From Clostridium transplantifaecale (GTDB lineage Bacteria; Bacillota; Clostridia; Lachnospirales; Lachnospiraceae): a stretch of 64,000 bases of DNA. Position 1 is the stretch's first letter; each line of letters begins with the position of its first letter. Made by a program: the position numbers and the translations under genes. The DNA lies in assembly GCF_900626075.1 (NCBI RefSeq), contig NZ_UYZY01000004.1, positions 372,001 through 436,000 of the forward strand, read 5' to 3'. The notes beneath the pieces are model-generated. The model was not told the origin of the DNA. It ran no database searches and worked only from the letters and a program-made list of their open reading frames with translations. Positions 1-8,830 of this stretch are shown here, piece after piece.

Positions 1-678
1 GTTGCAGGCTGTGCTATCGGCGGACCAATTGCATACAACAAAATTCATAAATATAAATTAATTTCCGCAGCTTCGGATACAACAGTTGAAGAAATTGTTG
101 AAAAAGACGAAACAGGCGCAATCGATTCCAAACGTTTCCTGGATGCGTTCCTCTATCTGATTATTGCAATCGGTGTAGGTACGGTTGTTTCCATGTTCCT
201 CGGCAAGCTGATGACGTTCCCATTCTACATAGGAGCTATGCTGGTCGGCGCTGTAATCCGCAATATTATGGATGTGCAGCAGAAGGAAATCCCGATGGAA
301 GAAATCGGAACGCTCGGCGGTTCATGTCTGTCCATTTTCCTTGGACTTGCCATGATCGATATGAAACTTTGGCAGCTGGCAGAGCTGGCTCTTCCGTTAG
401 TAGTAATGCTTGCGGCACAGACAATACTTATGTTCCTTTACGCTTATTTCGTAGTATTCAATGTACTCGGAAGAACATACGACGCAGCCGTTATGACTAC
501 AGGTTTCTGTGGTTTCGGTATGGGCGCAACACCGAATGCCATGGCTAACATGCAGGCAGTTACAGGACAGTATGGCCCGGCTCCTACAGCATTCATGGTA
601 GTGCCTCTGGTAGGAAGTTTATTTATCGACTTCCTTAACGCTTCTATCCTGACAGCGTTTATTAACTTCTTCCACTAA
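1..678 (+). CDS. gltS: Sodium/glutamate symporter GltS, 3' part (5' end outside window)
   Basis: The frame is open from base 1 to a TAA at 676-678 and gives the last 225 residues of a membrane protein. Hydrophobic stretches and the end motif GFGMGATPNAMANMQAVT, followed by a YGPAPTAF segment and a hydrophobic C-terminus, match the second inverted repeat of GltS symporters, which import L- or D-glutamate with sodium. A charged loop (VEEIVEKDETGAIDSK) separates the two membrane halves. Its position just upstream of glutamate dehydrogenase fits glutamate uptake for fermentation. The N-terminal half lies before the window. The family call is firm; the exact substrate is inferred. Confidence 0.9.
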   Translation, partial: VAGCAIGGPIAYNKIHKYKLISAASDTTVEEIVEKDETGAIDSKRFLDAFLYLIIAIGVGTVVSMFLGKLMTFPFYIGAMLVGAVIRNIMDVQQKEIPMEEIGTLGGSCLSIFLGLAMIDMKLWQLAELALPLVVMLAAQTILMFLYAYFVVFNVLGRTYDAAVMTTGFCGFGMGATPNAMANMQAVTGQYGPAPTAFMVVPLVGSLFIDFLNASILTAFINFFH

Positions 679-874
679 TCGGAGATAATTGTTAATAACA
701 TTTTGAGGGAAAATATTCTTTTATAAGAGTTGACTTTTACAGGACGGTGAAGGGTCTGCAGTGCAGGCTTTTCACCTCTTCCTGCGGGGAAGACAGTCCT
801 GGGCCGGATGGCAGAAAACACCGTTTTTGGAGAATATAAACAAAAAATAATAACAATTATAATGCTAATTCAAT

Positions 875-903
875 TTGCTTATAAATGGGAAATGCGTTAT
901 AAT
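875..903 (+). promoter_or_regulatory. Sigma-A promoter for gdhA
   Basis: A TTGCTT -35 box (875-880) and a perfect TATAAT -10 box (898-903) are 17 bases apart, about 130 bases before the gdhA start. This implies a leader of roughly 120 nt. The rest of the 678-1033 gap holds a short imperfect hairpin around 745-775 (GGTGAA/TTCACC arms) that could end the gltS transcript, but it has no T tract. No known riboswitch was recognised. Confidence 0.7.
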
Positions 904-1032
904 AAAAACAGAACAGAAAATTTCACAAAAACAAAAGGAATCGTGAGGGATTTTTGTTTAAGATTTACATAATCTGGTTCCAGTGAGTAGTGAAACTTTT
1001 AAAATCATATATCAAACAGGAGGTATATTACA

Positions 1033-2385
1033 ATGAGCAAGTATGTTGACAGAGTAATTGCGGAAGTGGAGAAGAAATACGCAGATGAGCCAGAATTCTG
1101 CCAGACCGTCGAAGAGGTTTTATCTTCCCTTGGCCCGGTAGTAGATGCACATCCGGAGTATGAAGAGGTTGCTCTCCTTGAAAGAATGGTAATCCCGGAG
1201 AGAGTTATCGAGTTCCGCGTTCCGTGGGAGGATGACAATCACAAGATTCATGTAAACACAGGATACCGCGTTCAGTTCAACGGCGCCATTGGACCGTACA
1301 AGGGCGGCTTACGTTTTGCTCCGTCTGTAAACCTTTCTATTATGAAATTCTTAGGCTTTGAGCAGGCATTCAAAGACAGCCTTACAACACTTCCTATGGG
1401 TGGTGCTAAAGGTGGTTCCGACTTTGATCCTAACGGAAAGAGCGACAGAGAAGTTATGAGATTCTGCCAGTCCTTTATGACAGAGTTATACCGTCACATC
1501 GGACCAGACGTTGATATCCCAGCTGGCGACCTTGGTGTAGGCGCTCGTGAAATCGGTTATATGTATGGACAGTACCGTAAACTCGTTGGTGGTTTCTACA
1601 ACGGCGTTCTTACAGGTAAAGGAAGATCCTTCGGTGGTTCCTTAATCCGTCCGGAAGCTACAGGTTTCGGTTCCGTATACTATGTAGAAGCAGTTATGAA
1701 ACATGAGAACGATACTCTTGAAGGTAAGACAGTTGCACTTGCAGGCTTCGGTAACGTTGCTTGGGGCGCTGCTACAAAGCTTGCTGAATTAGGCGCTAAG
1801 GCTGTTACACTTTCCGGACCAGACGGATACATCTACGATCCAGACGGTGTTGTAACAAAAGAGAAGATCGACTTCATGCTTGAGATGAGAGCATCTGGAC
1901 GTAACAGAGTTCAGGATTACGCAGACAAGTTCGGCTGCCAGTTCTTCCCAGGTGAGAAACCATGGGGCCAGAAGGTTGACATCGTTATGCCATGTGCTAC
2001 ACAGAACGACGTTGATTTAGAGCAGGCTAAGAAGATCGTTGCTAACAACATTAAATACTACATCGAAGTAGCTAACATGCCTACCACAAACGAAGCTCTT
2101 AAGTTCTTAATGGAGCAGAAGAACATGGTAGTAGCTCCTTCCAAGGCTGTAAACGCAGGCGGCGTTCTTGTTTCCGGTCTTGAGATGAGCCAGAACAGCG
2201 AGAGACTTTCCTGGACAGCAGAGGAAGTTGACTCCAAGCTTCATCAGATTATGACAGATATCCATGATGGTTCCGCAGAAGCAGCAGAGCGTTACGGCTT
2301 AGGCTACAACCTGGTTGCCGGTGCTAACATCGTTGGTTTCCAGAAGATCGCTGATGCTATGATGGCTCAGGGTATCGCTTGGTAA
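1033..2385 (+). CDS. gdhA: NAD-specific glutamate dehydrogenase
   Basis: This 450-residue enzyme catalyses reversible oxidative deamination of glutamate to 2-oxoglutarate, the entry step of glutamate fermentation. It has the full family length: an N-terminal substrate domain with YKGGLRF, the catalytic-lysine motif GGAKGGSDF and PAGDLGVG, then a Rossmann domain with GFGNVAWGA. From memory it is nearly the same as the C. symbiosum GDH of known structure, including the start MSKYVDRVIAEVEKKYADEP. An AGGAGG site lies 8 bases before the ATG. Codon choice is strongly biased, with many aagttc-, gcttac- and gtt-type codons, as expected for a very abundant protein. It is monocistronic, with its own promoter and terminator. 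Confidence 0.97.
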   Translation: MSKYVDRVIAEVEKKYADEPEFCQTVEEVLSSLGPVVDAHPEYEEVALLERMVIPERVIEFRVPWEDDNHKIHVNTGYRVQFNGAIGPYKGGLRFAPSVNLSIMKFLGFEQAFKDSLTTLPMGGAKGGSDFDPNGKSDREVMRFCQSFMTELYRHIGPDVDIPAGDLGVGAREIGYMYGQYRKLVGGFYNGVLTGKGRSFGGSLIRPEATGFGSVYYVEAVMKHENDTLEGKTVALAGFGNVAWGAATKLAELGAKAVTLSGPDGYIYDPDGVVTKEKIDFMLEMRASGRNRVQDYADKFGCQFFPGEKPWGQKVDIVMPCATQNDVDLEQAKKIVANNIKYYIEVANMPTTNEALKFLMEQKNMVVAPSKAVNAGGVLVSGLEMSQNSERLSWTAEEVDSKLHQIMTDIHDGSAEAAERYGLGYNLVAGANIVGFQKIADAMMAQGIAW

Positions 2386-2443
2386 TCTGAAGATTTAAAA
2401 GATTAGTACATAACAATTGCATATAGCGGTTGTCTGAATGAAT

Positions 2444-2506
2444 GGGCTGCTGCATTAAGCAGAAAATGCCGGATAGGCATAAGGCTTAAGGCAGCAGCCC
2501 TTTGTT
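2444..2506 (+). terminator. Terminator after gdhA
   Basis: GGGCTGCTGC (2444-2453) pairs perfectly with GCAGCAGCCC (2491-2500), followed by TTTGTT. The 37-base loop can itself fold through its GCATTAAGC and GGCTTAAGGC segments. Confidence 0.75.
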
Positions 2507-2550
2507 AAAACAATGGAACGGCTTGAAAGGTCCGCCCGACATGCTTTTCA

Positions 2551-2579
2551 TTGCTCATTAAAGAAATTGCTGGTATAAT
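2551..2579 (+). promoter_or_regulatory. Promoter of the D-2-hydroxyacid dehydrogenase gene
   Basis: TTGCTC (2551-2556) and TATAAT (2574-2579) are spaced by 17 bases. The -10 is preceded by TGG, giving an extended -10 element. It lies 34 bases before the ATG, so the leader is short. Confidence 0.75.
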
Positions 2580-2613
2580 AATATAGACTTAAATTTCGAA
2601 AGGAGTAATTAAT

Positions 2614-3558
2614 ATGAATTGTCTTATCATTGACAGAGTATACTCAGGTATCGCAGAAGAACTTGGCAAGTACATGAACGTAAAGACAGCAGCTAACCTT
2701 CCATGCACCAAAGAGCAGCTTATCGCTGAGATTGGTGATGTAGATGTGCTGATTATGCGTGTTGACCCGAAGATCGACAAAGAGGTTCTGGATGCAGCAA
2801 AGAACTTAAAGATTATGGGAGTTTGCTCTGTTGGTTTAAACCACATCGATACAGAATATGCAAAAGAAAAAGGAATTCAGATCTTCAACGCACCAGGTAT
2901 GAATGCCAATGCGGTTGCAGAGCTGACAATCTCCAAGATGCTTGACATTTCCCGCGGAACTTTCACCGCTAACTATGATGTTAAGGTAAAACATGAGTGG
3001 GATAAATACAAATTCGTAGGACGCGAGCTTCGCGGAAAGACACTGGGCGTTATGGGCTTTGGCCGTATCGGACGCCGTGTAGGCGAACTGGGACGTGCAT
3101 TCGGCATGACAGTTGTAGCTTACGATCCATTCCTTAAACCGGAAGATTTCGAGAAAGAGCATGCTACAGGCATGACAATCGAGGAAATGCTGAAAGTTGC
3201 TGACTTCGTATCCATCCATGTACCGCTGACACCAGAGACAAAGGATCTGTTCAATGCAAAATCCATCGCTGAGATGAAGAACGATGCAGTTGTTCTTAAC
3301 ATGAGCCGTGGCGGTATTGTTAATGAGAAAGATATGTATGAAGCTCTTAAAGCAGGCAAAATCGGCGGTTATGCTACCGATGTTATGGAGAACGAGTTGG
3401 CAGGCAGCGGCCTGACAGGCAACGATTCCTTCGCTAGCCCACTGTTCGAGTGCGATAACTTCATCGTATCCCCACACATTGGCGCTCAGTCCGTAGACGC
3501 CTCCAAAGATATCGGTATTCTTATTATCTCTAAGGTTAAGGAAGCGTTAGGTCTGTAA
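2614..3558 (+). CDS. D-2-hydroxyacid dehydrogenase, probable (R)-2-hydroxyglutarate dehydrogenase
   Basis: A 314-residue NAD-dependent D-2-hydroxyacid dehydrogenase. The dinucleotide motif GFGRIG spans residues 148-153. The catalytic trio of the family is present as R232 (SRGG), E261 (ENE) and H288 (SPHIG). Codon bias is as strong as in gdhA, so the product is probably abundant. In clostridia that use the hydroxyglutarate pathway, an enzyme of this family reduces 2-oxoglutarate to (R)-2-hydroxyglutarate directly after GDH. The adjacent gltS, gdhA and TRAP genes make that the best inference. Phosphoglycerate dehydrogenase or D-lactate dehydrogenase are the alternatives: it is shorter than SerA and lacks an ACT domain. 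GAAAGGAG precedes the ATG. Confidence 0.85.
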   Translation: MNCLIIDRVYSGIAEELGKYMNVKTAANLPCTKEQLIAEIGDVDVLIMRVDPKIDKEVLDAAKNLKIMGVCSVGLNHIDTEYAKEKGIQIFNAPGMNANAVAELTISKMLDISRGTFTANYDVKVKHEWDKYKFVGRELRGKTLGVMGFGRIGRRVGELGRAFGMTVVAYDPFLKPEDFEKEHATGMTIEEMLKVADFVSIHVPLTPETKDLFNAKSIAEMKNDAVVLNMSRGGIVNEKDMYEALKAGKIGGYATDVMENELAGSGLTGNDSFASPLFECDNFIVSPHIGAQSVDASKDIGILIISKVKEALGL

Positions 3559-3597
3559 TACATAATTATAATATAAAAAATTTAATTCTGACATAAA

Positions 3598-3641
3598 TGA
3601 CAGGTGATAATCGGCAGTCTGATTATCCCTGTCATTTTTTT
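3598..3641 (+). terminator. Strong intrinsic terminator
   Basis: TGACAGGTGATAATC (3598-3612) pairs with GATTATCCCTGTCA (3621-3634) around an 8-base loop and is followed by seven T residues. Confidence 0.93.
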
Positions 3642-3789
3642 ATCATTTTCTTTTTCAATGCTTGGAATTTGCCATTTTATAAATATGCAAGTTATTCAAT
3701 ATTTATAAAAAAAAGAGGTGCTTTTTATAGTTTATTTATTGATTTGTTATAAAATGTAAAGGAAAAATAGAAAATAATAATATTTTGTA

Positions 3790-3818
3790 TTGTAATTGGG
3801 TGAAAATACCTGTATAAT
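3790..3818 (+). promoter_or_regulatory. Promoter of the TAXI-TRAP operon
   Basis: TTGTAA (3790-3795), a 17-base spacer and TATAAT (3813-3818), about 87 bases before the solute-binding protein start. The rest of the 3642-3904 gap is AT-rich and shows nothing else recognisable. Confidence 0.7.
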
Positions 3819-3904
3819 GAAAACAGCAGATGTCCTTTCAGATTGTTGCAAAATAGTCAAGAAGAAAGGATATTTAATAATTTCACATAAGGGAGGAATT
3901 ATCT

Positions 3905-4984
3905 ATGAGAAAAAAATTAGCACTTGTACTCGCTGCGGCTATGGTTATGGGAACTGTTTTAACAGGCTGCAGTTCAGGCGGTAAAGAAAGTACACAGGCA
4001 GCAGCTCCTGAAGCAACAACCGAGGCAGCCAAAGAGGCTGAGACAGAGGGCGCTGAAGCAGCAGCGGCCGGCACTGTTAAAGGCGGTATGGAAGGGGGCA
4101 CCAGCCTTAACTTCACAACAGGCGGAGATCAGGGTACATATTATGGCTTTGGCGGCGTTCTGGCCGGTAAGATAGGCGAGAGCACCAGCACAAAAGTTAC
4201 CGCAATTACATCCGGTGGTTCTCAGGCTAATATCGAGGCTATGGATGCCGGTGACGCACAGCTGGGATTCGTACAGTCCGACGTTATGGCATATGCATAC
4301 AATGGCACCAACCTTTTTGAAGAATATGGAAAGGTAGAGAATTTCTCCACAGTTGCAGCTCTTTATATGGAGCAGGTTCAGATTGTTACTCTGGATCCTA
4401 ACATTAAATCCGTAGCGGATCTGGCAGGCAAGAATGTTTCTGTCGGCGCGGCAGGTTCCGGCGTATACTACAATGCAGTAGATGTACTCGGAGCTTATGG
4501 AATGGATGTTGAGAAAGATATTAAGCCAACATACCAGTCATTCGGCGACAGTGCAGAGGCTCTTCAGGATGGTAAAATTGATGCGGCTTTCGTAGTTGCA
4601 GGAGCTCCAACAACTGCGATTACATCTCTGGCAGCAACAAAAGATGTTTACCTGGTTAGTCTGGATGATGAGCATATGAGCGCTCTTCTTGAATCTTCTC
4701 CATACTACAGTGAGAACGTAATCCCGGCTTCCGCATACGGCACAGACGGCGACGTCACAACAGTGGCAGTAGGCGCAGTTGTTATCGCACGCGACGATGT
4801 ATCCGAGGCAGATGTTTATAACTTCCTTTATGGTATTTTTGAAAATCTGGAAGGAATCACGGCAGCTCATGCAAAGGGTGCTGAACTGAGCCTTGACTTT
4901 GCATCTTCCGTTACTGCTGTTCCTTATCATCCGGGCGCAGCAAAATATTTCTCCGAAAAAGGAATTGAAGTTTCCACAAAGTGA
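3905..4984 (+). CDS. TAXI-family TRAP transporter solute-binding lipoprotein
   Basis: This 359-residue protein begins with a lipoprotein signal (MRKKLALVLAAAMVMG, then LTGC as lipobox, Cys about residue 22), followed by an Ala/Glu/Thr-rich linker. The binding domain starts near LNFTTGGDQGTYYGFGGVLAG, the typical opening of the TAXI class. It would be anchored outside the membrane and deliver its ligand to the fused permease encoded next. TAXI proteins have been shown to bind glutamate/glutamine or dicarboxylates such as 2-oxoglutarate. Given gdhA and the hydroxyacid dehydrogenase upstream, glutamate or a C5 acid is the likely ligand, but this is inference. GGGAGG lies before the ATG at 3905. 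Confidence 0.92.
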   Translation: MRKKLALVLAAAMVMGTVLTGCSSGGKESTQAAAPEATTEAAKEAETEGAEAAAAGTVKGGMEGGTSLNFTTGGDQGTYYGFGGVLAGKIGESTSTKVTAITSGGSQANIEAMDAGDAQLGFVQSDVMAYAYNGTNLFEEYGKVENFSTVAALYMEQVQIVTLDPNIKSVADLAGKNVSVGAAGSGVYYNAVDVLGAYGMDVEKDIKPTYQSFGDSAEALQDGKIDAAFVVAGAPTTAITSLAATKDVYLVSLDDEHMSALLESSPYYSENVIPASAYGTDGDVTTVAVGAVVIARDDVSEADVYNFLYGIFENLEGITAAHAKGAELSLDFASSVTAVPYHPGAAKYFSEKGIEVSTK

Positions 4985-5009
4985 TAATGATCTTTTCTGA
5001 GTGAATGGC

Positions 5010-5043
5010 AGCTGCGGTAGGCGTGAGCCTGCCGCAGCTTTTA
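5010..5043 (+). terminator. Intercistronic attenuating hairpin
   Basis: AGCTGCGG-T-AGGC (5010-5022) pairs with GCCTGCCGCAGCT (5027-5039) around a GTGA tetraloop, followed by TTTTA. It lies between the binding-protein and permease genes. Such a hairpin usually protects or partly terminates the upstream message so that more binding protein than permease is made. Confidence 0.8.
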
Positions 5044-5106
5044 TAAACGGAATAACTCATTATATTGTGACAACTGGGCATGAAAGAGAAAGGGGAGAAC
5101 GAGAAC

Positions 5107-7056
5107 ATGAAAGATGAGAACAAGAAAGAGCCTGTTCCGGTACAGGATATTGATGTAGGAACGGCGGCTGATGTGGAAGCAGTCATGAAAAAGTATGACA
5201 GGGAATCGAATGTACGTATATGGGAAGGAAAGCCATTAATCGTCATACGCTGGCTGTCAGTGCTTTTCTCTATCTACTGTATCTACGTGACACTGTTCAG
5301 TACAGCGCTTCCGGAGGTTCGTCTGACCACCTTCCTCGGGATGATTCTGATTCTTGGCTATCTGAACTATCCGATTAAAAAGGGAGTTACCCGGGTCAAC
5401 TATATGCCATGGTACGATGTTGTTCTCATGGTGGCAGGTTCAGCGCCGTTTTTCTATTTTGCTTTCCATGCACAGCAGATTATCAAGCTGGCGACCCGTG
5501 TTACAAGAGATCCTGTGATGGTTGCGATCGCTATCATAGCCGTACTGGCTCTGATGGAACTCTGCCGCCGCTGCGTGGGAATTCCGATTCTGTGTGTTGT
5601 CGGCGCATTGCTGGTATATACGTTTGCCACCGTCCGCTTCGGAAAAGTAATCTATGATCTTTTTTATACGACGACCGGCGTTATGAATACTCCGATCAAT
5701 GTCTGCGCTAAATATATAGTGGTGTTTATTATCTTCGGGGCGTTCCTGGAACGGACCGGAATATCCGGTTTCTTCATTGACCTGGCGAACAGCCTGTGCG
5801 GTTCTTCGGCCGGCGGACCTGCCAAAGTGGCGGTTATCTCCTCGGCTCTTTGCGGCATGGTGTCCGGTTCTTCGGTCGGCAATACGGTAACAACAGGTTC
5901 GGTTACGATCCCCATGATGAAGAGATGCGGTTATAAACCGGAGTTTGCAGGCGCCGTAGAGGCAGCCTCTTCCACCGGAGGACAGATTATGCCTCCTATC
6001 ATGGGCGCTGCCGCTTTCCTGATGGCAGAGTACATGGGAGTGCCTTATGCGACGGTAGCTTTAAAGGCAATCTTACCGGCAGTCCTGTATTTTGCCGGAA
6101 TTTATATCGCAGTACATCTGGAAGCCCAGAAGCTTGGCCTTAAGGGGATTCCGAAGGAAGAACTGCCAAAGATGAGATTATTAATCAAGAAAATCTATCT
6201 GCTGGCTCCACTGATCGTATTGGTTGCATTAGTATCCACAAATACCTATACCATGCAGTTCTCCGCGTCTGTTGCTATTTTTATCGCAATCGGCGTAGGT
6301 CTGATTAATAAAGACAACAGGATTAACCTTACAAAGATTGTCGATGCCCTGGAAGCCGGAGGCAAGGGTACAATCACAGTAGCTGTTGCCTGTGCAATGG
6401 CAGGTCTCGTGGCAGGCTGCATTACTTCAACCGGTCTGGCGTCCAAACTGATCACTGCCATCGTAGCAGTATCCCAGGGAAAACCGATTATTGCCCTGTT
6501 CCTGACTATGATTTGCTGTATCGTACTCGGTATGGGAGTTCCGACAACGGCTAACTATTGTATTATGGCTGCAACATGTGCACCGATCCTGATTGCTCCG
6601 GAAATCGGCATCAATTTGGTATCCGCACATTTCTTCGTATTCTACTTTGGTATCGTGGCAGATATTACGCCACCGGTTGCCCTGGCGGCGTATGCCGGTT
6701 CGGCCATAGCTAAGGCCCCACCGATGAAGACGGCCATCAACGCTACGCGTCTTGCGATTGCGGCCTTCATCGTGCCTTATATCCTGGCCTTTAACCCGGC
6801 GATGGTATTTATTGATACAAACGTGGTTCAGGTTATCCAGATTTGCGTTACCTCTCTGCTTGGTATTTTCGGTATCGCATCAGCGCTGAACGGATTCCTT
6901 TTCGGCAAACTGAATCCGGTATTCAGGATTCTTTTAATCGCCGGAGGCCTCTGCATGATGGATCCGGGCGCCATGACCGATATGGTAGGCCTGATTCTGG
7001 TTATTGGAACAACATTCTGGCAGTATATGAGTTCTAAAAAAGCCGTATCTGCATAA
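5107..7056 (+). CDS. TRAP transporter permease, fused small and large subunits (TAXI type)
   Basis: An integral membrane protein of 649 residues with a cytoplasmic N-terminus (acidic and lysine-rich, about 45 residues), a four-helix DctQ-like part to roughly residue 165, then a DctM-like part. The glycine-rich segments SSAGGPAKVAV, SSTGGQIMPPIMGAAAFLMA and GMGVPTTANY are typical of the large subunit. It uses a cation gradient to import the ligand handed over by the upstream lipoprotein. The ATG at 5107 is chosen because AAAGGGGAG lies 8 bases before it; the earlier in-frame ATG at 5080 has no such site. A terminator follows. Confidence 0.93.
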   Translation: MKDENKKEPVPVQDIDVGTAADVEAVMKKYDRESNVRIWEGKPLIVIRWLSVLFSIYCIYVTLFSTALPEVRLTTFLGMILILGYLNYPIKKGVTRVNYMPWYDVVLMVAGSAPFFYFAFHAQQIIKLATRVTRDPVMVAIAIIAVLALMELCRRCVGIPILCVVGALLVYTFATVRFGKVIYDLFYTTTGVMNTPINVCAKYIVVFIIFGAFLERTGISGFFIDLANSLCGSSAGGPAKVAVISSALCGMVSGSSVGNTVTTGSVTIPMMKRCGYKPEFAGAVEAASSTGGQIMPPIMGAAAFLMAEYMGVPYATVALKAILPAVLYFAGIYIAVHLEAQKLGLKGIPKEELPKMRLLIKKIYLLAPLIVLVALVSTNTYTMQFSASVAIFIAIGVGLINKDNRINLTKIVDALEAGGKGTITVAVACAMAGLVAGCITSTGLASKLITAIVAVSQGKPIIALFLTMICCIVLGMGVPTTANYCIMAATCAPILIAPEIGINLVSAHFFVFYFGIVADITPPVALAAYAGSAIAKAPPMKTAINATRLAIAAFIVPYILAFNPAMVFIDTNVVQVIQICVTSLLGIFGIASALNGFLFGKLNPVFRILLIAGGLCMMDPGAMTDMVGLILVIGTTFWQYMSSKKAVSA

Positions 7057-7110
7057 CAGGTATGTTAGACCACTGAATGATACAAATGTTTTACTGCTAT
7101 ACATAGCAAA

Positions 7111-7158
7111 AAAGTACCTGCCCGACGGGAACGTATCCTGTCCGGCAGGTACTTTTCT
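7111..7158 (+). terminator. Terminator after TRAP permease
   Basis: AAAGTACCTGCC (7111-7122) pairs with GGCAGGTACTTT (7144-7155), ending TTTTCT. The inner loop carries CGACGGG and CCTGTC segments that extend the stem. Confidence 0.88.
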
Positions 7159-7189
7159 GTCTGCCGGGTTTTAGAATTCGGCAAAAGAA

Positions 7190-7218
7190 TTGACAGGTGT
7201 TTCAAACCGTGTTATTAT
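7190..7218 (+). promoter_or_regulatory. Promoter of lipoprotein gene
   Basis: Consensus TTGACA (7190-7195), a 17-base spacer and TATTAT (7213-7218), 45 bases before the chosen start codon. Confidence 0.8.
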
Positions 7219-7262
7219 CGCAAAATGGCTCAGAAAAAAACTGGGCATGCAGGAGGCAGATT

Positions 7263-7775
7263 ATGAAGAAAAAATTGATTGCAGCAGTTGTGCTGGCTTC
7301 AGTGATGGGGCTTGGCGGATGCGGCGGGATCGGAAACGGTACAACAGAAACAGTTCAAACAACAGAAGCGCAGACTGCAGAGACAACAGCAGAGGAAACG
7401 AAACACGTGGAAGATACAACTCTGTCGGCAGAAGAAGAAAAAAAGATGCTGGAGACAGAGTATAAAGCTATGGCTAAAGGCATTCAGAATATCATCGGGG
7501 AACGGGATTTGGAGAAGTTAAAGGAAGCGGTCGTTTATCCCTGCTATGTGGGCGTGGGAGACGGAGTGACGGTAGACAGTGAGGAAGAATTTATGGATCT
7601 GAATCCGGATGAAGTTTTTACCGACGAGTTGATTGAAGCGGTAAAAGGGGCTGATGTAAACTCCCTGAATGTAGTGAAAGCCGGACTTGTGGTGGGCGAT
7701 CCATCAGGAAAGCCCAATATTACGATTGGGCTTGGCGCTGATAACCGCGTAGGAATTACTGGAATCAATTATTAA
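7263..7775 (+). CDS. Small lipoprotein of unknown function
   Basis: A 170-residue protein with signal MKKKLIAAVVLASVMG and lipobox GLGGC, then a Thr/Glu-rich linker and a compact acidic domain of about 110 residues (a segment around KMLETEYKAMAKGIQNIIG, then YPCYVGVGDGVTVDS). No enzyme motif is visible. The start at 7263 is set by AGGAGG seven bases upstream and by the signal peptide; a longer frame from 7197 would cover the promoter. The 3' end overlaps the convergent PHP-family gene by 11 bp. It is expected on the outer face of the membrane. Confidence 0.75.
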   Translation: MKKKLIAAVVLASVMGLGGCGGIGNGTTETVQTTEAQTAETTAEETKHVEDTTLSAEEEKKMLETEYKAMAKGIQNIIGERDLEKLKEAVVYPCYVGVGDGVTVDSEEEFMDLNPDEVFTDELIEAVKGADVNSLNVVKAGLVVGDPSGKPNITIGLGADNRVGITGINY

Positions 7776-8499
7776 TCTGAAGTGAACCTATGCAGGGAAG
7801 ATACTCTGCAAGTTTCTTTAAGGATGTGTTGACAACAAGCTCCTCGGGGAAATCCATCTCTTTCAGAAGTTCTGCCGCATAATCGTGGCGTCCGGCATCC
7901 GAGGCACAGTGGGAATCACTGTTCACGATAACGGACACATTGTGCCTGCGGCAGAGCTCCAGCATGATATGGTAATTCTCTCTCGCTCCCGGCCGGGGGG
8001 AACCCGGTTTCAGGGAGCTGTTATTAACTTCCAGAAGAACGTGGTGCTCCTTCGCTCCTTTCACAAGTTCCGTGTAATCGAGGGGAATATTGGCATTATC
8101 GGGATGACCGATAATCTGGACGTAGGGGTTCTTCATGGCGCCTATTGTGGCGGCCGTGTTCTCTTCCCTGGTACCGATTTTGTAACAGAGATCGTGAATG
8201 CTGGCAATGCCGTAATCGATGCGTTTTAAAAGCCATTCCTTCAAATCCAGGGTGCCTATATAGTCCAGGATATTCAGCTCGCAGCCCATAATCAGTTTTA
8301 TTCCGTAAAGCTCACCGGGAATCGATTTGAAATTACAGAAATACATCTCATGGCAGCTTCCGGGAAGAGCCGGTCCGTGATCGGAGGAGCCGAAAAGTTC
8401 CATTCCGTTATCGGCGGCAGCTTTGGCCATCTCGTACAGAGTGTTGTATGCATGGCCGCTTGCAATTGTGTGAGTGTGCAGGTCAAGAATGTCTTTCAT
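7765..8499 (-). CDS. PHP-domain phosphatase, YcdX-like
   Basis: This 244-residue PHP-superfamily metal-dependent phosphoesterase has the first metal motif DLHTHT near residue 6, then GSSDHGPALPG, GCELNI, SIHD, IIGHPDN and the late NSDSH motif. These supply the His/Asp/Glu ligands of a trinuclear site. The length and the opening MKDILDLHTHTIASGHAYNT match the YcdX group. The substrate is unknown; sugar or nucleotide phosphates are possible. It is convergent with the preceding lipoprotein and shares its last 11 bp with that gene. Confidence 0.88.
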   Translation of the reverse strand: MKDILDLHTHTIASGHAYNTLYEMAKAAADNGMELFGSSDHGPALPGSCHEMYFCNFKSIPGELYGIKLIMGCELNILDYIGTLDLKEWLLKRIDYGIASIHDLCYKIGTREENTAATIGAMKNPYVQIIGHPDNANIPLDYTELVKGAKEHHVLLEVNNSSLKPGSPRPGARENYHIMLELCRRHNVSVIVNSDSHCASDAGRHDYAAELLKEMDFPEELVVNTSLKKLAEYLPCIGSLQINN

Positions 8500-8588
8500 T
8501 TAAAAAGCCTCATTTCTAAATATATCAATTTCTGATTATCGCCTTGAAACCCATGGGCTTTCATGAATTCCAAATATGAAATCGCTAA

Positions 8589-8720
8589 GTTACTGAAACG
8601 TTCCGCGAGGTGTTTCACGCGCATTTTGCGTAAAAATCCCGGGTTAGACGGCGCGAAAAGGAGCATTTGCCGTTTCTGTGCATCGCGGAGCGCATTACTG
8701 TGCACGGAGTGGGCAGTAAC
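8589..8720 (-). repeat. Dispersed repeat copy R1 (MITE-like, inverted terminal repeats)
   Basis: A 132-bp segment that begins GTTACTG (8589-8595) and ends CAGTAAC (8714-8720). On the minus strand it matches the element at 45146-45297: shared landmarks read on the plus strand are TTCCGCGAGGTG, AAAATCCCG, GGCGCGAAA and TTTCTGTGCATCGCG. It fills most of the gap between the PHP gene and the S1 gene. No ORF is present. The rest of the 8500-8830 gap is AT-rich and probably carries the promoter of the S1 gene, but no clear consensus was seen. Confidence 0.75.
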
Positions 8721-8830
8721 AACTAATAAAAATATATCATACTTTTCGTCAGAAAACTATAGAAATATGAGGTGGGATATGGTTAAATAGACTAAGGAGA
8801 GTAGACCAGCACACAAAAGGAGGAAAAACT

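Noticed and set aside
678..1032. Riboswitch or T-box before gdhA
   Set aside because: No glycine, glutamine or T-box core was recognised; only a promoter and a weak hairpin are visible.
3796..3984. 62-residue frame overlapping the start of the TAXI binding protein
   Set aside because: It overlaps the promoter and the signal-peptide codons of a well-supported gene.
5080..5106. Upstream ATG as start of the TRAP permease
   Set aside because: The ribosome site AAAGGGGAG lies after this ATG and at correct distance from the ATG at 5107.
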